Positions 16,844 through 26,048 of a stretch of 64,000 nucleotides of DNA are shown piece by piece (the stretch's first letter is position 1; the number at the start of each line of letters is the position of its first letter). The notes beneath the pieces were generated by a model that searched no databases, was not told where the DNA came from, and saw nothing but the letters and a program-made list of their open reading frames with translations. Origin of the DNA: an uncultured Flavobacteriaceae bacterium (GTDB lineage: Bacteria; Bacteroidota; Bacteroidia; Flavobacteriales; Flavobacteriaceae). Made by a program: the position numbers and the translations under genes. The DNA lies in NCBI GenBank assembly GCA_947500435.1, contig CANMRV010000004.1:1-64000 (forward strand). The letters run 5' to 3'.

Positions 16844-18349
16844 CTACTCTATATATACACCTGTGAAGGCTTCAGGAGACACTTCTGGTAATGTAGCCCC
16901 GTATTTGGTTTCAATTTCATCCATAAACTTATTCGCTAATAAAGCATAACCTCTTGGCGAAGGGTGAACTCCATCAAGTGAAAACCCACCACCGGTACCA
17001 AAAGTAGCTGTAACCGTAGTTCCATCATTAAGAGGGAATCCACCGGCATTCAATTCTTTTAGGAAAGCATTGGCATCAACAAACGCCAAATCGAAAGTTG
17101 CAGCCGCATCAGCAATAGTCTGGTTGAAGGCTTCGGTTGCATCGGAAATCATAGTCTGTTCTTCTGGAGTCAAAACCCATTGGTCTCCTAAAGGGACAGC
17201 TACTCCATTAATTGAAGTTGGATTATTTGGATCTGCTAAAGTTCCGATGAAGGTCCTTGAGATTAATACCATTAAATCATCGGCGGTAGCTTGACGCATA
17301 TTTATTAACGCAGGATTAAAAGATGTAAGGTCAGTAAGATCCTCATCAATGATTACCGCTGCATTTGTTTCTCCAGCACTAAAAGATATTGTTCTTCTAG
17401 CAACTTCCTCAGCAGAAATTGCACCCAATTGCTGTAGTTGGGCCAATCCTCCATTATAGGCTGCGTAAGCTCCGTTTACAAGTTCTGCTGTCGCGGCATC
17501 CAAAGGAATTGGATTGTGCGGAACAGTAGTAAAAAATGGAATTGAAGTAACATCTGGAAGGTTGGCTACCACACCTTTAGCTCCTCCAGCTGTTAAGGTT
17601 TGAAGAATACCATTGTAAACTTGTCCGAAGGCCAATGGAGAAGTAATATCGTTTCCTCCATAAGTACTCGGGTCTGGATTCAGTTTTTGGTCAACGCCAG
17701 AGCCTCCAGAGGTGGCGAAACTTAAAATATCGTTATTTCCTATCCAAAGTGAAAAGAAAGTTGGTGCTTGGCCAGCGGCATCACCTAATACCGTTGCGTT
17801 AGGGCTTGAAGCCATTCTTGCATAGTATGGGTTTGCAGCTCCAATTGGTACTCCAGCTACATTTCCGTAACCGGGAGCTAACAAATGAAAACTTTTAGCG
17901 CCAGGTACACCCATATTATTGAAAGGTCCGGATAATATTGATGAAATTTCGGTACTTCCAGTACCACTAACTGGAGTAGGAGCAGGAGAGCCTGAAGCAA
18001 AAGATAAAAACAATCTATTTCCAAGAATTGGTTGTCCACCTAAAGTAGCACCACCTAAGTTATCTGCCATAAAAGGTATGCTGAACGCACCTCCACCAAC
18101 TTCAGCGAAGCTAGAAGCCATCATGTTTGGAAAAGAGTTTGTTTGCCCATCCATAAACAAGGCGTTATCTGAAAATCCTGCTGTCAATGAATTTCCAACG
18201 GAAACAAATTTTGAAAAATCAGCTTCACCACTCGTATAATTAATGGCGGGTGGCATGGGTACTTCAAATACTGGGGGTTGGGCATCATCGCTTAAACAAG
18301 AAACGAATAGCAAGCTTGAAAATGCTAGTAATGCAAGGAACTTTTTCAT
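16844..18349 (-). CDS. SGNH/GDSL hydrolase lipoprotein
   Basis: A 501-residue lipoprotein with signal and lipobox LFVSC (lipidated C18). It has SGNH-hydrolase blocks: GNSLTAGF with the catalytic Ser at S54, WIGNND in the middle, and DGVHPSPRGYALLANKF near the C-terminus, carrying the Asp and His. It is much larger than a minimal SGNH domain because of Gly/Ala/Thr-rich insertions. Members in Flavobacteriia are annotated as lipolytic lipoproteins; the natural substrate is unknown. It is monocistronic, with tandem promoter boxes upstream and a terminator downstream. Confidence 0.85.
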   Translation of the reverse strand: MKKFLALLAFSSLLFVSCLSDDAQPPVFEVPMPPAINYTSGEADFSKFVSVGNSLTAGFSDNALFMDGQTNSFPNMMASSFAEVGGGAFSIPFMADNLGGATLGGQPILGNRLFLSFASGSPAPTPVSGTGSTEISSILSGPFNNMGVPGAKSFHLLAPGYGNVAGVPIGAANPYYARMASSPNATVLGDAAGQAPTFFSLWIGNNDILSFATSGGSGVDQKLNPDPSTYGGNDITSPLAFGQVYNGILQTLTAGGAKGVVANLPDVTSIPFFTTVPHNPIPLDAATAELVNGAYAAYNGGLAQLQQLGAISAEEVARRTISFSAGETNAAVIIDEDLTDLTSFNPALINMRQATADDLMVLISRTFIGTLADPNNPTSINGVAVPLGDQWVLTPEEQTMISDATEAFNQTIADAAATFDLAFVDANAFLKELNAGGFPLNDGTTVTATFGTGGGFSLDGVHPSPRGYALLANKFMDEIETKYGATLPEVSPEAFTGVYIE

Positions 18350-18380
18350 GTTTGATTTTTTGAGTTAAGTCGTGTAAAAT

Positions 18381-18398
18381 CAAAATTAACCAAAATTA
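18381..18398 (-). promoter_or_regulatory. Tandem -7 boxes for the SGNH lipoprotein gene
   Basis: Two copies of TAATTTTG on the minus strand (18381-18388 and 18391-18398), 10 bp apart, both exact TAnnTTTG matches. They lie 32-42 bp upstream of the start codon. One or both may be used. Confidence 0.55.
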
Positions 18399-18426
18399 TC
18401 AGACGCGCAATAATTTGGACTAAAAA

Positions 18427-18442
18427 ATTATGCATGCATAAT
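18427..18442. promoter_or_regulatory. Perfect 16-bp palindrome
   Basis: ATTATGCATGCATAAT is a perfect palindrome in the 108-bp gap between the stop of the alpha/beta hydrolase and the start of the SGNH lipoprotein gene. It lies about 30 bp upstream of the tandem -7 boxes. It could be an operator for a dimeric regulator. No T-run follows, so a terminator is less likely. Confidence 0.45.
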
Positions 18443-18457
18443 AAATTGATTTCTTTT

Positions 18458-19231
18458 TTATGAATTTAAAAAAACAATGGATTTTTCGAAAAACTGTTTC
18501 GGATTTTCCGCATGTAGCCAATGCCCCGCGTTTTCGATAGTATCCAATTCTGCATTTGGAAAGTGTCTTCTGATTTCAGGAAGATCCGCAGCAACTACAT
18601 ATTCCGATTTGTCACCTTTTAAAAAAAGAGTGGGTCCGTCATAGTTTGAAATAGCAGATATATTTTCTCCAATTTCTTCCATTTTGGTGCTCAACACCTC
18701 TAAGTTAAATCTAAAACCAAGTCTTCCCTTTTCAACCCAATACAGATTCTTGAGTAAAAATTGTCGTATGCCATATTCGGCAATATGCTCTGCCAATTCC
18801 TCATCCGCTTGACTTCGGGAGTCTATTGTCTCAAAATTTAGTGCATTTAGACCATTAATTATTTCGTTATGATGCGGAGGGTAGTATTTTGGGGAAATGT
18901 CAGCGACCAATAGCTTATCGGTTAAATTCGGAAAGTCGCAGGCGAACTGCATTGCCGTCTTCCCACCCATAGAATGTCCTATAATATTCGCTTTTTCGAT
19001 TTGGTGATAATCAAGGTAGGTTTTTAAGTCAGAGGCTAGAAAATCATAGTTAAAGTCTTCTGAGTGAAAACTCCTTCCATGGTTTCGCTGATCTATAAGG
19101 TGTACTTCGAATCCGTTTTCTGAAAATTTACTTCCTAATGTTTTCCAGTTGTCGCTCATCCCAAGAAAACCATGTAATATTATCAGCGGTTTTCCAGTTC
19201 CTGAAACCTTTGAATGTAACAAATCACTCAT
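18458..19231 (-). CDS. ybfF: Alpha/beta hydrolase (YbfF-like esterase)
   Basis: A 257-residue cytosolic alpha/beta hydrolase. It shows the HGFLGMSDNW oxyanion-hole region (about 20-29), DQRNHGRS (about 47-54), the nucleophile elbow GHSMGG (Ser at about 87), and the catalytic His in NAGHWLHAENP. These blocks match the YbfF esterase group. The in vivo substrate is unknown. The ATG overlaps the pdxJ stop by 4 bp (ATGA), so it is translationally coupled to pdxJ. Confidence 0.87.
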   Translation of the reverse strand: MSDLLHSKVSGTGKPLIILHGFLGMSDNWKTLGSKFSENGFEVHLIDQRNHGRSFHSEDFNYDFLASDLKTYLDYHQIEKANIIGHSMGGKTAMQFACDFPNLTDKLLVADISPKYYPPHHNEIINGLNALNFETIDSRSQADEELAEHIAEYGIRQFLLKNLYWVEKGRLGFRFNLEVLSTKMEEIGENISAISNYDGPTLFLKGDKSEYVVAADLPEIRRHFPNAELDTIENAGHWLHAENPKQFFEKSIVFLNS

Positions 19232-19944
19232 TTCAATTTATTGAGGTACATATTAATAACGTTGTCCAATCCGAAGTAAAGCGATTCACAAATAAGGGCA
19301 TGGCCGATGGAAACCTCCAACAACTGTGGAATACTGTCTTTGAAGAACTTTATATTATCCAAACTCAGGTCATGCCCAGCATTAATGCCTAAACCCAAAG
19401 AGTTTGCAACAATAGCAGCTTGGATAAATGGAGCTATTCCCTCTTCCTTTTTATCTTCATCATAGGCTTTCGCGTAACTTTCTGTATATAATTCGATTCG
19501 GTCTGTGCCGGTTTCTGAGGCCCCCTCAACCATTTTAGTGTTTGCATCTACGAAGATTGAGGTGCGAATTCCCTTTTCTTTGAATGTTTTGATGACATCT
19601 TTAAGAAAGTCTTTGTGGGTAATCGTATCCCACCCGGCATTTGATGTAATGGCGTCTATAGCATCAGGTACCAATGTCACTTGTGTTGGTTTCGTCTCCA
19701 ATACCAAATCTATAAATTTAGGATTAGGGTTACCTTCTATATTGTATTCGGTTGTTACGACCTTTGTTAAGTCCCTTGCATCTTGATATCGAATATGTCT
19801 TTCATCAGGTCTGGGATGAATAGTAATACCTTCAGCACCGAACCTTTCAATATCTGCGGCAACCTTTAAAAGATTAGGAACGTTCCCGCCACGGGCATTG
19901 CGAAGGGTGGCAATTTTGTTAATATTTACGCTTAAGTGTGTCAT
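19228..19944 (-). CDS. pdxJ: Pyridoxine 5'-phosphate synthase
   Basis: A 238-residue TIM-barrel enzyme of DXP-dependent vitamin B6 synthesis that condenses 1-deoxyxylulose 5-phosphate with 3-amino-2-oxopropyl phosphate. Typical blocks are LSVNINKIATLRNARGG at the start, EGITIHPRPDERHI, GLGINAGHDLSLDN and the end VSIGHALI. The frame is open for six more codons (to 19962), but MTHLSVN at 19944 matches the family start. It overlaps the downstream esterase by ATGA and is divergent from the CBS gene. Confidence 0.95.
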   Translation of the reverse strand: MTHLSVNINKIATLRNARGGNVPNLLKVAADIERFGAEGITIHPRPDERHIRYQDARDLTKVVTTEYNIEGNPNPKFIDLVLETKPTQVTLVPDAIDAITSNAGWDTITHKDFLKDVIKTFKEKGIRTSIFVDANTKMVEGASETGTDRIELYTESYAKAYDEDKKEEGIAPFIQAAIVANSLGLGINAGHDLSLDNIKFFKDSIPQLLEVSIGHALICESLYFGLDNVINMYLNKLK

Positions 19945-20035
19945 AAATTCGATGTCTTTCAAAGAGGCTGTAAAAATACAAATTAGGCACGCCTTTTGAT
20001 ATTATTAATTAGTATTTTGCGTTATATTTTAACCT

Positions 20036-20692
20036 ATGAAGATCCACGACCATATATTGCCCAATATTCCGATTTTCAAAGTCGGGGATTCCCTTGAAAA
20101 AGTAGTTCAGTTTTTCAAAGATCATACCTATTCACATGTTGCTGTTGTTGAGAAGGATAGATTTTTAGGTGTGTTGAGTGAAGATGATCTCGAAAATTTT
20201 AAAACAGAGGACAAAATAGAGGATTATCGCTATAACTTGGAAACCTTTTTTGTACGTCGCGATACGAATTGGCTTGATGTATTGGAAATGTTTTCTAGAA
20301 ACGAGGCAAATTTACTTCCTATTTTAGGTGTGAATGAAACCGTTATCGGATACTATGACCTTACCGATTTCATGGGTGTATTTATTGATACGCCTTTCTT
20401 TACGGAACCTGGTGGTATCTTGGTGGTCTCTAAAGGAATTAAAGACTACTCATTTAGTGAAATTGCCCAAATTGTTGAAAGCAATAATGCCAGGTTTATA
20501 GGTGGATTTATTACCGAAATGCAAAACGATGTTGTACAAGTTACTATAAAGGTAGGTACGACCAACTTCAACGAGATTACCCAAACGTTTCGACGTTACA
20601 ACTACAATATTCTTTTTGGAAACCATGATGATCAATTCCTCGAAGATTTAAAGCAACGCTCTGATTATTTGGATAAATATCTAAATGTATAA
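20036..20692 (+). CDS. CBS domain protein
   Basis: A 218-residue protein with two CBS motifs (about 1-60 and 70-125), usually adenosyl-ligand sensors, followed by a region (about 125-200) resembling an ACT-like fold. The catalytic partner is unknown. It is followed after 3 bp by nadK, and this CBS-nadK pairing may reflect nucleotide sensing linked to NADP supply. That link is inference from position only. Confidence 0.82.
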   Translation: MKIHDHILPNIPIFKVGDSLEKVVQFFKDHTYSHVAVVEKDRFLGVLSEDDLENFKTEDKIEDYRYNLETFFVRRDTNWLDVLEMFSRNEANLLPILGVNETVIGYYDLTDFMGVFIDTPFFTEPGGILVVSKGIKDYSFSEIAQIVESNNARFIGGFITEMQNDVVQVTIKVGTTNFNEITQTFRRYNYNILFGNHDDQFLEDLKQRSDYLDKYLNV

Positions 20693-20695
20693 GGA

Positions 20696-21577
20696 ATGAA
20701 AGTTGCCATTTACGGTCAAACCTATCAAGACAATGCTATAACTTATGTCGTTGAACTTTTAGACGAGCTACAAAAGGTTGGCGCTGAAATAGCTATTGAG
20801 AAAAATTTCCTCGAACTTTTATCTGAAGACCATGATACGGATTCATATTTAAGGTTTACAGATTCTGTGGGGCTAGATTCATCTTTCGATATGTTTGTGA
20901 GTTTTGGTGGTGATGGAACTATTTTAAGAGCCACAACTTATGTTCAAGACAAGGGTATTCCCATTGTAGGAGTAAATACAGGAAGATTAGGTTTTCTGTC
21001 CACCTTCAAAAAAGAAGATGTTCGAAAAGTAGTTCAAGAATTTGTTCAAGGTGCATATGCAATAGTAGAAAGAAGTTTAGTTGAGGTCACAAAAGATTCA
21101 GGTATTCCTGAATTTAGTGAACTGAATTTCGCTTTTAACGAAGTGACCGTAAGTAGAAAAGACACCACTTCGATGATTACCGTTGAAACTTATCTTAATG
21201 ATGAGTACTTGACCTCGTATTGGGCTGATGGACTTATCATCTCTACACCTACAGGTTCTACAGGATATTCACTTAGCTGTGGAGGTCCCGTAATTGTTCC
21301 AACGGCGAAGTCTCTTGTTTTGACTCCGATTGCTCCACATAACTTAAATGCACGACCTCTTGTTATTTCAGACGAAACGGAGATACGGTTGAAAGTATCA
21401 GGTAGAGAGGAAAATCATTTAGTGTCTTTGGATTCCCGAATTGCATCTGTGGCTAATGGAACGGAACTTAGAATTAGAAAAGCGCCATTTACCATTAAAA
21501 TGATTGAGTATACTTCAGAAAGCTTTTTAAAAACACTTCGCAATAAATTGCTTTGGGGCGAAGACAAGCGTAATTGA
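20696..21577 (+). CDS. nadK: NAD kinase
   Basis: A 293-residue ATP-NAD kinase producing NADP. It has the GGDGT motif (about 75-79, SFGGDGTILRA), NTGRLGFL, the NE/D motif in FNEVTVSR, and the conserved glycine-rich segment ADGLIISTPTGSTGYSLSCGGP. Length and motif order fit the family. It directly follows the CBS gene and precedes the envelope block. Confidence 0.96.
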   Translation: MKVAIYGQTYQDNAITYVVELLDELQKVGAEIAIEKNFLELLSEDHDTDSYLRFTDSVGLDSSFDMFVSFGGDGTILRATTYVQDKGIPIVGVNTGRLGFLSTFKKEDVRKVVQEFVQGAYAIVERSLVEVTKDSGIPEFSELNFAFNEVTVSRKDTTSMITVETYLNDEYLTSYWADGLIISTPTGSTGYSLSCGGPVIVPTAKSLVLTPIAPHNLNARPLVISDETEIRLKVSGREENHLVSLDSRIASVANGTELRIRKAPFTIKMIEYTSESFLKTLRNKLLWGEDKRN

Positions 21578-21692
21578 ACATCCTAAAAACAATAAAAAAC
21601 CCTAAACGCTGTTTATCAAGTGAGAACAGTACTATGGCAAATGAACTAGCCCCGGCTATTGCAATTGTTGTATTTGCAAACTTTTATAACCT

Positions 21693-22391
21693 ATGAGGAG
21701 TTGTCTCTTTTGTATCCTTTTTTTTATATGGATGGGCCTAAGTGCCCAAACCTATGAAATTGGTGTGTTTGGCGGTGGAACCAATAATATTGGAGATGTC
21801 GGAAGAACTAATTTTATACTACCAACGAATTATGCAGTAGGCGGATTGTTTAAATGGAATAAAAGCAAAAGATACGCTTGGAGAGGAAGTGTCATCTATG
21901 GGAAGTTTACCGCTGATGATTCAAAATCAAGTATTCCTTCACGGCAACAAAGAGGTTATGTGGTCGGAAATTCAATTTTAGAAGCTTCTGCGGGATTGGA
22001 GTTTAACTTCGTGGAATACAACTTACATAAATTAGGTCCGGCATTTACACCTTATTTATATACAGGATTGACCTACTTTAGATATGACTACAATTACTTC
22101 GATGCAGGAAGGTTGCAAGATGGGCTGAATCAAAGAGATGGTTCTATTGCCATTCCTATGACGGTAGGTTTTAAATACCGTATCAGCGAACTTTTTATTT
22201 TAGGAGCTGAAATCGGTGCGCGTTATACGTTTACTGACAATCTCGATGCCAGTAATCCCACTAAATCAACGGTTGCACAACAAATCAATCCCGCTTTCGG
22301 AAATATCTTCAGCGATGATTGGTATGTTTTTTCTGGCATAACTTTCACATATACCTTCGGAAGAAAGCCTTGTATGGATTGTTTTGAGTAA
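21693..22391 (+). CDS. DUF6089 family exported protein
   Basis: A 232-residue protein with a signal peptide (residues 1-18, ending GLSAQ). Its beta-rich body begins TYEIGVFGGGTNNIGDVG, typical of DUF6089. Strand-like aromatic alternation suggests an outer-membrane beta-barrel. The C-terminus has an unusual pair of cysteines (CMDCFE). In Flavobacteriia this family commonly lies just before uppS and bamA, as here, hinting at a role in envelope assembly; its function is not established. Confidence 0.82.
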   Translation: MRSCLFCILFFIWMGLSAQTYEIGVFGGGTNNIGDVGRTNFILPTNYAVGGLFKWNKSKRYAWRGSVIYGKFTADDSKSSIPSRQQRGYVVGNSILEASAGLEFNFVEYNLHKLGPAFTPYLYTGLTYFRYDYNYFDAGRLQDGLNQRDGSIAIPMTVGFKYRISELFILGAEIGARYTFTDNLDASNPTKSTVAQQINPAFGNIFSDDWYVFSGITFTYTFGRKPCMDCFE

Positions 22392-22441
22392 TTTCTTCGT
22401 AATCATTACAATTCCGTGACGTCTTGTCCAAAATGTCTGCT

Positions 22442-22449
22442 TATATTTG
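22442..22449 (+). promoter_or_regulatory. -7 box TATATTTG upstream of uppS-bamA
   Basis: An exact TAnnTTTG match 50 bp after the DUF6089 stop. It implies a leader of about 125 nt before the uppS start at 22580. That leader contains the stem AGAAACT (22522-22528)/AGTTTCT (22533-22539) and a T-run at 22551-22558. Confidence 0.55.
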
Positions 22450-22579
22450 CACCGCTTTTTAGCAGGGCGTAAATTTGAAGTTAATCCCTTGATTTAAAGC
22501 GTAGTCTCAAATTAATGCCTCAGAAACTTTTTAGTTTCTTTTGGAATTTGTTTTTTTTGAATTTTGGAATTTATTCTAA

Positions 22580-23320
22580 ATGAACACAATCGCAGACATA
22601 ACTGATAAAAACCTACCCCGTCACATTGCTATAATTATGGATGGCAATGGAAGATGGGCAAAACAAAAAGGAAAGTTCCGTGTCTTTGGTCATGAAAATG
22701 GTGTAAAAACGGTTCGAACAACTGTTGAAAACTGCGTCCGTCTTAAAATAGAATATCTTACCCTCTATACATTTTCAACAGAAAACTGGAAAAGACCCAA
22801 ACTTGAGGTTGATACCCTAATGCGGCTTTTGGTTTCTTCCCTTAAGAAAGAACTTAAAACTTTCATAAAAAATGATGTTCGGTTGAATACAATAGGTGAT
22901 ATCGATTCCTTGCCAGATAAGGCACGAAAAGAGTTGATCGAGGTGATGGAAAAAACAAGAAAAAACGCGGGAATGACGCTCACGCTGGCACTTAGTTATG
23001 GTGCTCGCGAAGAGCTTAAAAATGCTGTAAAACAGATAAGTACCAAAGTTAAAAATAATATAATTTCTATTGAAAGTATTGATGAAACGATTATTAATAA
23101 CCATCTTTACACGCATGATTTGCCTGATGTAGATTTGCTAATACGAACTAGCGGAGAACATAGAATCAGCAATTTTTTACTTTGGCAAATAGCATACGCC
23201 GAATTATATTTTATAGACGTATTTTGGCCCGATTTTAGTGAAGAACATTTAGTACAGGCCATTCAAAACTACCAGAACAGAGAAAGACGATTTGGAAAAA
23301 CTAGCGAACAACTCAACTAG
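22580..23320 (+). CDS. uppS: Isoprenyl transferase (undecaprenyl diphosphate synthase)
   Basis: A 246-residue cis-prenyltransferase making the C55 lipid carrier for cell-wall and polysaccharide synthesis. The active-site motif MDGNGRWAK has the catalytic Asp at D21. Further conserved blocks are TLYTFSTENWKRP, LSYGAREE and LIRTSGEHRISNFLLWQ, and the end VFWPDF. The bamA start lies 4 bp after its stop. Confidence 0.96.
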   Translation: MNTIADITDKNLPRHIAIIMDGNGRWAKQKGKFRVFGHENGVKTVRTTVENCVRLKIEYLTLYTFSTENWKRPKLEVDTLMRLLVSSLKKELKTFIKNDVRLNTIGDIDSLPDKARKELIEVMEKTRKNAGMTLTLALSYGAREELKNAVKQISTKVKNNIISIESIDETIINNHLYTHDLPDVDLLIRTSGEHRISNFLLWQIAYAELYFIDVFWPDFSEEHLVQAIQNYQNRERRFGKTSEQLN

Positions 23321-23324
23321 CGGT

Positions 23325-25955
23325 ATGAAAAAATTCATATCCCTTGAATTCTTATTTACACTCCTACTACTTTTTACCTTGATTAATTTAAGCGCTCAGG
23401 AAGGTGCTTCTTATGAGAATGGTAAAAAATATATACTAGGTGGGCTTGAAGTCACTGGACTTCAAAGCTACAATGAGCAAACTGTAAAAACCTATACTGG
23501 TTTACGTGTAGGGCAGCCGATTACTATCCCAGGGGATCAAATAAGTGCTGTGCTTAACAAGCTTTGGGGCTTGGAACTTTTTAGTAATCTTGAATTCTAT
23601 ATTACCAATATAGAGGGTGAAACAATATTTTTAGAATTGGCAATCACTGAACGGCCTACCTTATCAAAAGTTACCGTTTATGGTGTTAAAAAGCGAAAAG
23701 TAGATGAGATTCTGAAAGATACCGACCTCAAAAAAGGAAAGAAGATAACCGAAAGTTTAATTGCTAATACCAAAAACTACCTTCAGAACAAGTATAAAAA
23801 ACAGGGCTACCTGAATGCAAAAGTTAATATTGCCACTGCTAAAGACACAGCAGATACCAATACCCGTAGTATGGTATTGAATGTTAAAAAAGGGGATAAA
23901 GTAAAAATTAATGATATTGCCTTCGTAGGTAACGAAAAATTACCAACTAAAAAGCTGCGAAAAGCGCTTAAAAAGACAAAGAAAAAACAATTCGGTCGTT
24001 TCTGGAAAAAGTCTAAATATATTCAGGACGACTACGATAATGACCTTACTCTTCTTGTAGATAAATACGCAGAGAATGGGTATAGAGATGCTCGGGTATT
24101 GTCAGACACGATTCTCAACGTTGATGAAAATAATATTGATATCAGAATAAAAGTCGAAGAGGGTAATAAATATTATTTTGGTGATATTGATTTTGTAGGC
24201 AACAGTGTTTATTCAGATCGACAGTTGAGTAATTTTTTAAGAATTAAAAAAGGGTCTACCTACAACGGTGTCTTACTCCGAGAGAGAATTGCCGATGATA
24301 CGAAACCAGATGCTGAGGATATTACAAGTGCCTATCAAAACCATGGATATCTCTTTTCAAGTATCAACCCAGTTGAGATTTCGGCAGAAAATGACACCAT
24401 TAATTTTGAGATACGAATCATAGAAGGAAAAGAGACATTTTTAGACCATGTTACGGTTAGTGGAAATGAAAAAACAAACGACCATGTCATTTTTAGAGAA
24501 CTACGTACCCGACCTGGTCAGAAGTATAATAAGTCTGACATTATAAGGAGTATTAGAGAATTGGGACAATTGGGGTATTTTGATGCCGAGCAGATAAAGC
24601 CCGATATTCAAAATCCTGACCCGAATGAGGGTACAGTTGATTTAGCATATAGCTTGGTAGAGTCTGGTTCAAGTCAGATAGAGTTGCAAGGTGGTTATGG
24701 TGGAGGTGGTTTCATCGGTACCTTGGGGCTATCTTTCAGTAACTTCTCTATAGGCAATATATTAAAGGGAGAGGCTTATAAACCAGTACCTATGGGTGAT
24801 GGTCAAACTTTTGCTTTAAGACTTCAGGCAAGTAGAACCTTTAGGGTATATAGTCTTAATTTTTCTGAACCTTGGTTGGGTGGTAAAAAACCTGTACGGT
24901 TTAACCTATCGGTATCTAGAACACAGCAATTTGGGGTAACAAGAGATAATCGTGGTAGATTTCAACCAAATAAAGAACAACAGTTTTCTATAACGGGTGC
25001 AACCTTGGGTCTTGCCAAACGGGTGCAATGGCCTGATGATTTTTTCACCATTTCTCATTCATTGGGTTATCAATTATATGATTTTAGGAATTACAACATT
25101 GGTTTGTTCAATTTCGGAAATGGCAAATCAAATTCAATTGCTTATACTCTAGGTATTTCTAGGAATGCGACTTCTGGCGGACGAATTTTCCCAAGAGGAG
25201 GTTCAAATTTTGAGATTACCGCCAAGTTTACGCCCCCGTATTCCCTTTTTAGCAATAAAGATTTTGAATCGTTAAGAGACCGAAGTGAAGAGCTTAATGA
25301 AAAAAGAGCCACCTTACCTCAAGGTGAAACTTTGTCTACAGAGGAATTGGCAGAACTCGAAAACTCGGATCAAGAGCGTTTTCGATGGTTGGAATATTAC
25401 AAGCTAAAATTCAAGGGCGATTGGTATACCACTTTAGTGGGTAGTGCAGACAAATCCCTTGTTTTAAGAACAAATGTAGAGATGGGGTTTTTAGGAAACT
25501 ACAATAATGATGTGGGTGATGTACCCTTTGAACGCTTTTTCGTAGGTGGTGATGGTCTTGGTAATTTTACTTTAGATGGAAGGGATATTGTTCAATTAAG
25601 AGGTTATGAGAACCAATCCCTAACTCCTGTAGACCCGTTAACTGGTCAACAAGAAGGTGGTTTGATTTATAATAAATTCTCTTTAGAACTTAGATATCCG
25701 CTTACTTTGAAACCTTCAGCATCCATCTACGGACTAGCTTTTTTAGAAGGAGGTAACGCTTTCAACAATTTTCAGGAGTTTAATCCGTTTCAGATTAAAC
25801 GATCGGCTGGAGTGGGGATCCGTATTTTCATGCCTGCATTTGGGTTATTGGGGATAGATTTTGGTTATGGGTTTGACGAAGACTTAAGACCACAATCTAT
25901 TGGCAATGGACCGAGTGGTTGGCAAACACACTTCATTATCGGCCAACAGTTTTGA
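23325..25955 (+). CDS. bamA: Outer membrane protein assembly factor BamA
   Basis: An 876-residue Omp85 protein that inserts beta-barrels into the outer membrane. After a signal peptide (about 1-24, ending NLSAQ) come POTRA repeats in residues about 35-430, several with the VxGNxxT/S pattern (VGNEKL, VGNSVY, VSGNEKT). These are followed by a C-terminal barrel ending in Phe (IIGQQF), the signature of BAM substrates. The frame is open from 23292, but ATG at 23325 directly precedes the signal peptide. It sits between uppS and two OmpH/Skp genes. Confidence 0.95.
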   Translation: MKKFISLEFLFTLLLLFTLINLSAQEGASYENGKKYILGGLEVTGLQSYNEQTVKTYTGLRVGQPITIPGDQISAVLNKLWGLELFSNLEFYITNIEGETIFLELAITERPTLSKVTVYGVKKRKVDEILKDTDLKKGKKITESLIANTKNYLQNKYKKQGYLNAKVNIATAKDTADTNTRSMVLNVKKGDKVKINDIAFVGNEKLPTKKLRKALKKTKKKQFGRFWKKSKYIQDDYDNDLTLLVDKYAENGYRDARVLSDTILNVDENNIDIRIKVEEGNKYYFGDIDFVGNSVYSDRQLSNFLRIKKGSTYNGVLLRERIADDTKPDAEDITSAYQNHGYLFSSINPVEISAENDTINFEIRIIEGKETFLDHVTVSGNEKTNDHVIFRELRTRPGQKYNKSDIIRSIRELGQLGYFDAEQIKPDIQNPDPNEGTVDLAYSLVESGSSQIELQGGYGGGGFIGTLGLSFSNFSIGNILKGEAYKPVPMGDGQTFALRLQASRTFRVYSLNFSEPWLGGKKPVRFNLSVSRTQQFGVTRDNRGRFQPNKEQQFSITGATLGLAKRVQWPDDFFTISHSLGYQLYDFRNYNIGLFNFGNGKSNSIAYTLGISRNATSGGRIFPRGGSNFEITAKFTPPYSLFSNKDFESLRDRSEELNEKRATLPQGETLSTEELAELENSDQERFRWLEYYKLKFKGDWYTTLVGSADKSLVLRTNVEMGFLGNYNNDVGDVPFERFFVGGDGLGNFTLDGRDIVQLRGYENQSLTPVDPLTGQQEGGLIYNKFSLELRYPLTLKPSASIYGLAFLEGGNAFNNFQEFNPFQIKRSAGVGIRIFMPAFGLLGIDFGYGFDEDLRPQSIGNGPSGWQTHFIIGQQF

Positions 25956-26004
25956 TTTAACAGCTTCGTATCAAAATCTAAAGCGCTCATTTATAAAGTT
26001 TTAG

Positions 26005-26012
26005 TATTTTTG
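26005..26012 (+). promoter_or_regulatory. -7 box TATTTTTG for the first ompH gene
   Basis: An exact TAnnTTTG match in the bamA-ompH gap, 37 bp before the ATG at 26049. It supports that ATG over the TTG-initiated upstream extension, which would overlap the promoter. Confidence 0.55.
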
Positions 26013-26048
26013 GCACGATATTTTCTATTGGATAAAACGAAATCAAAA

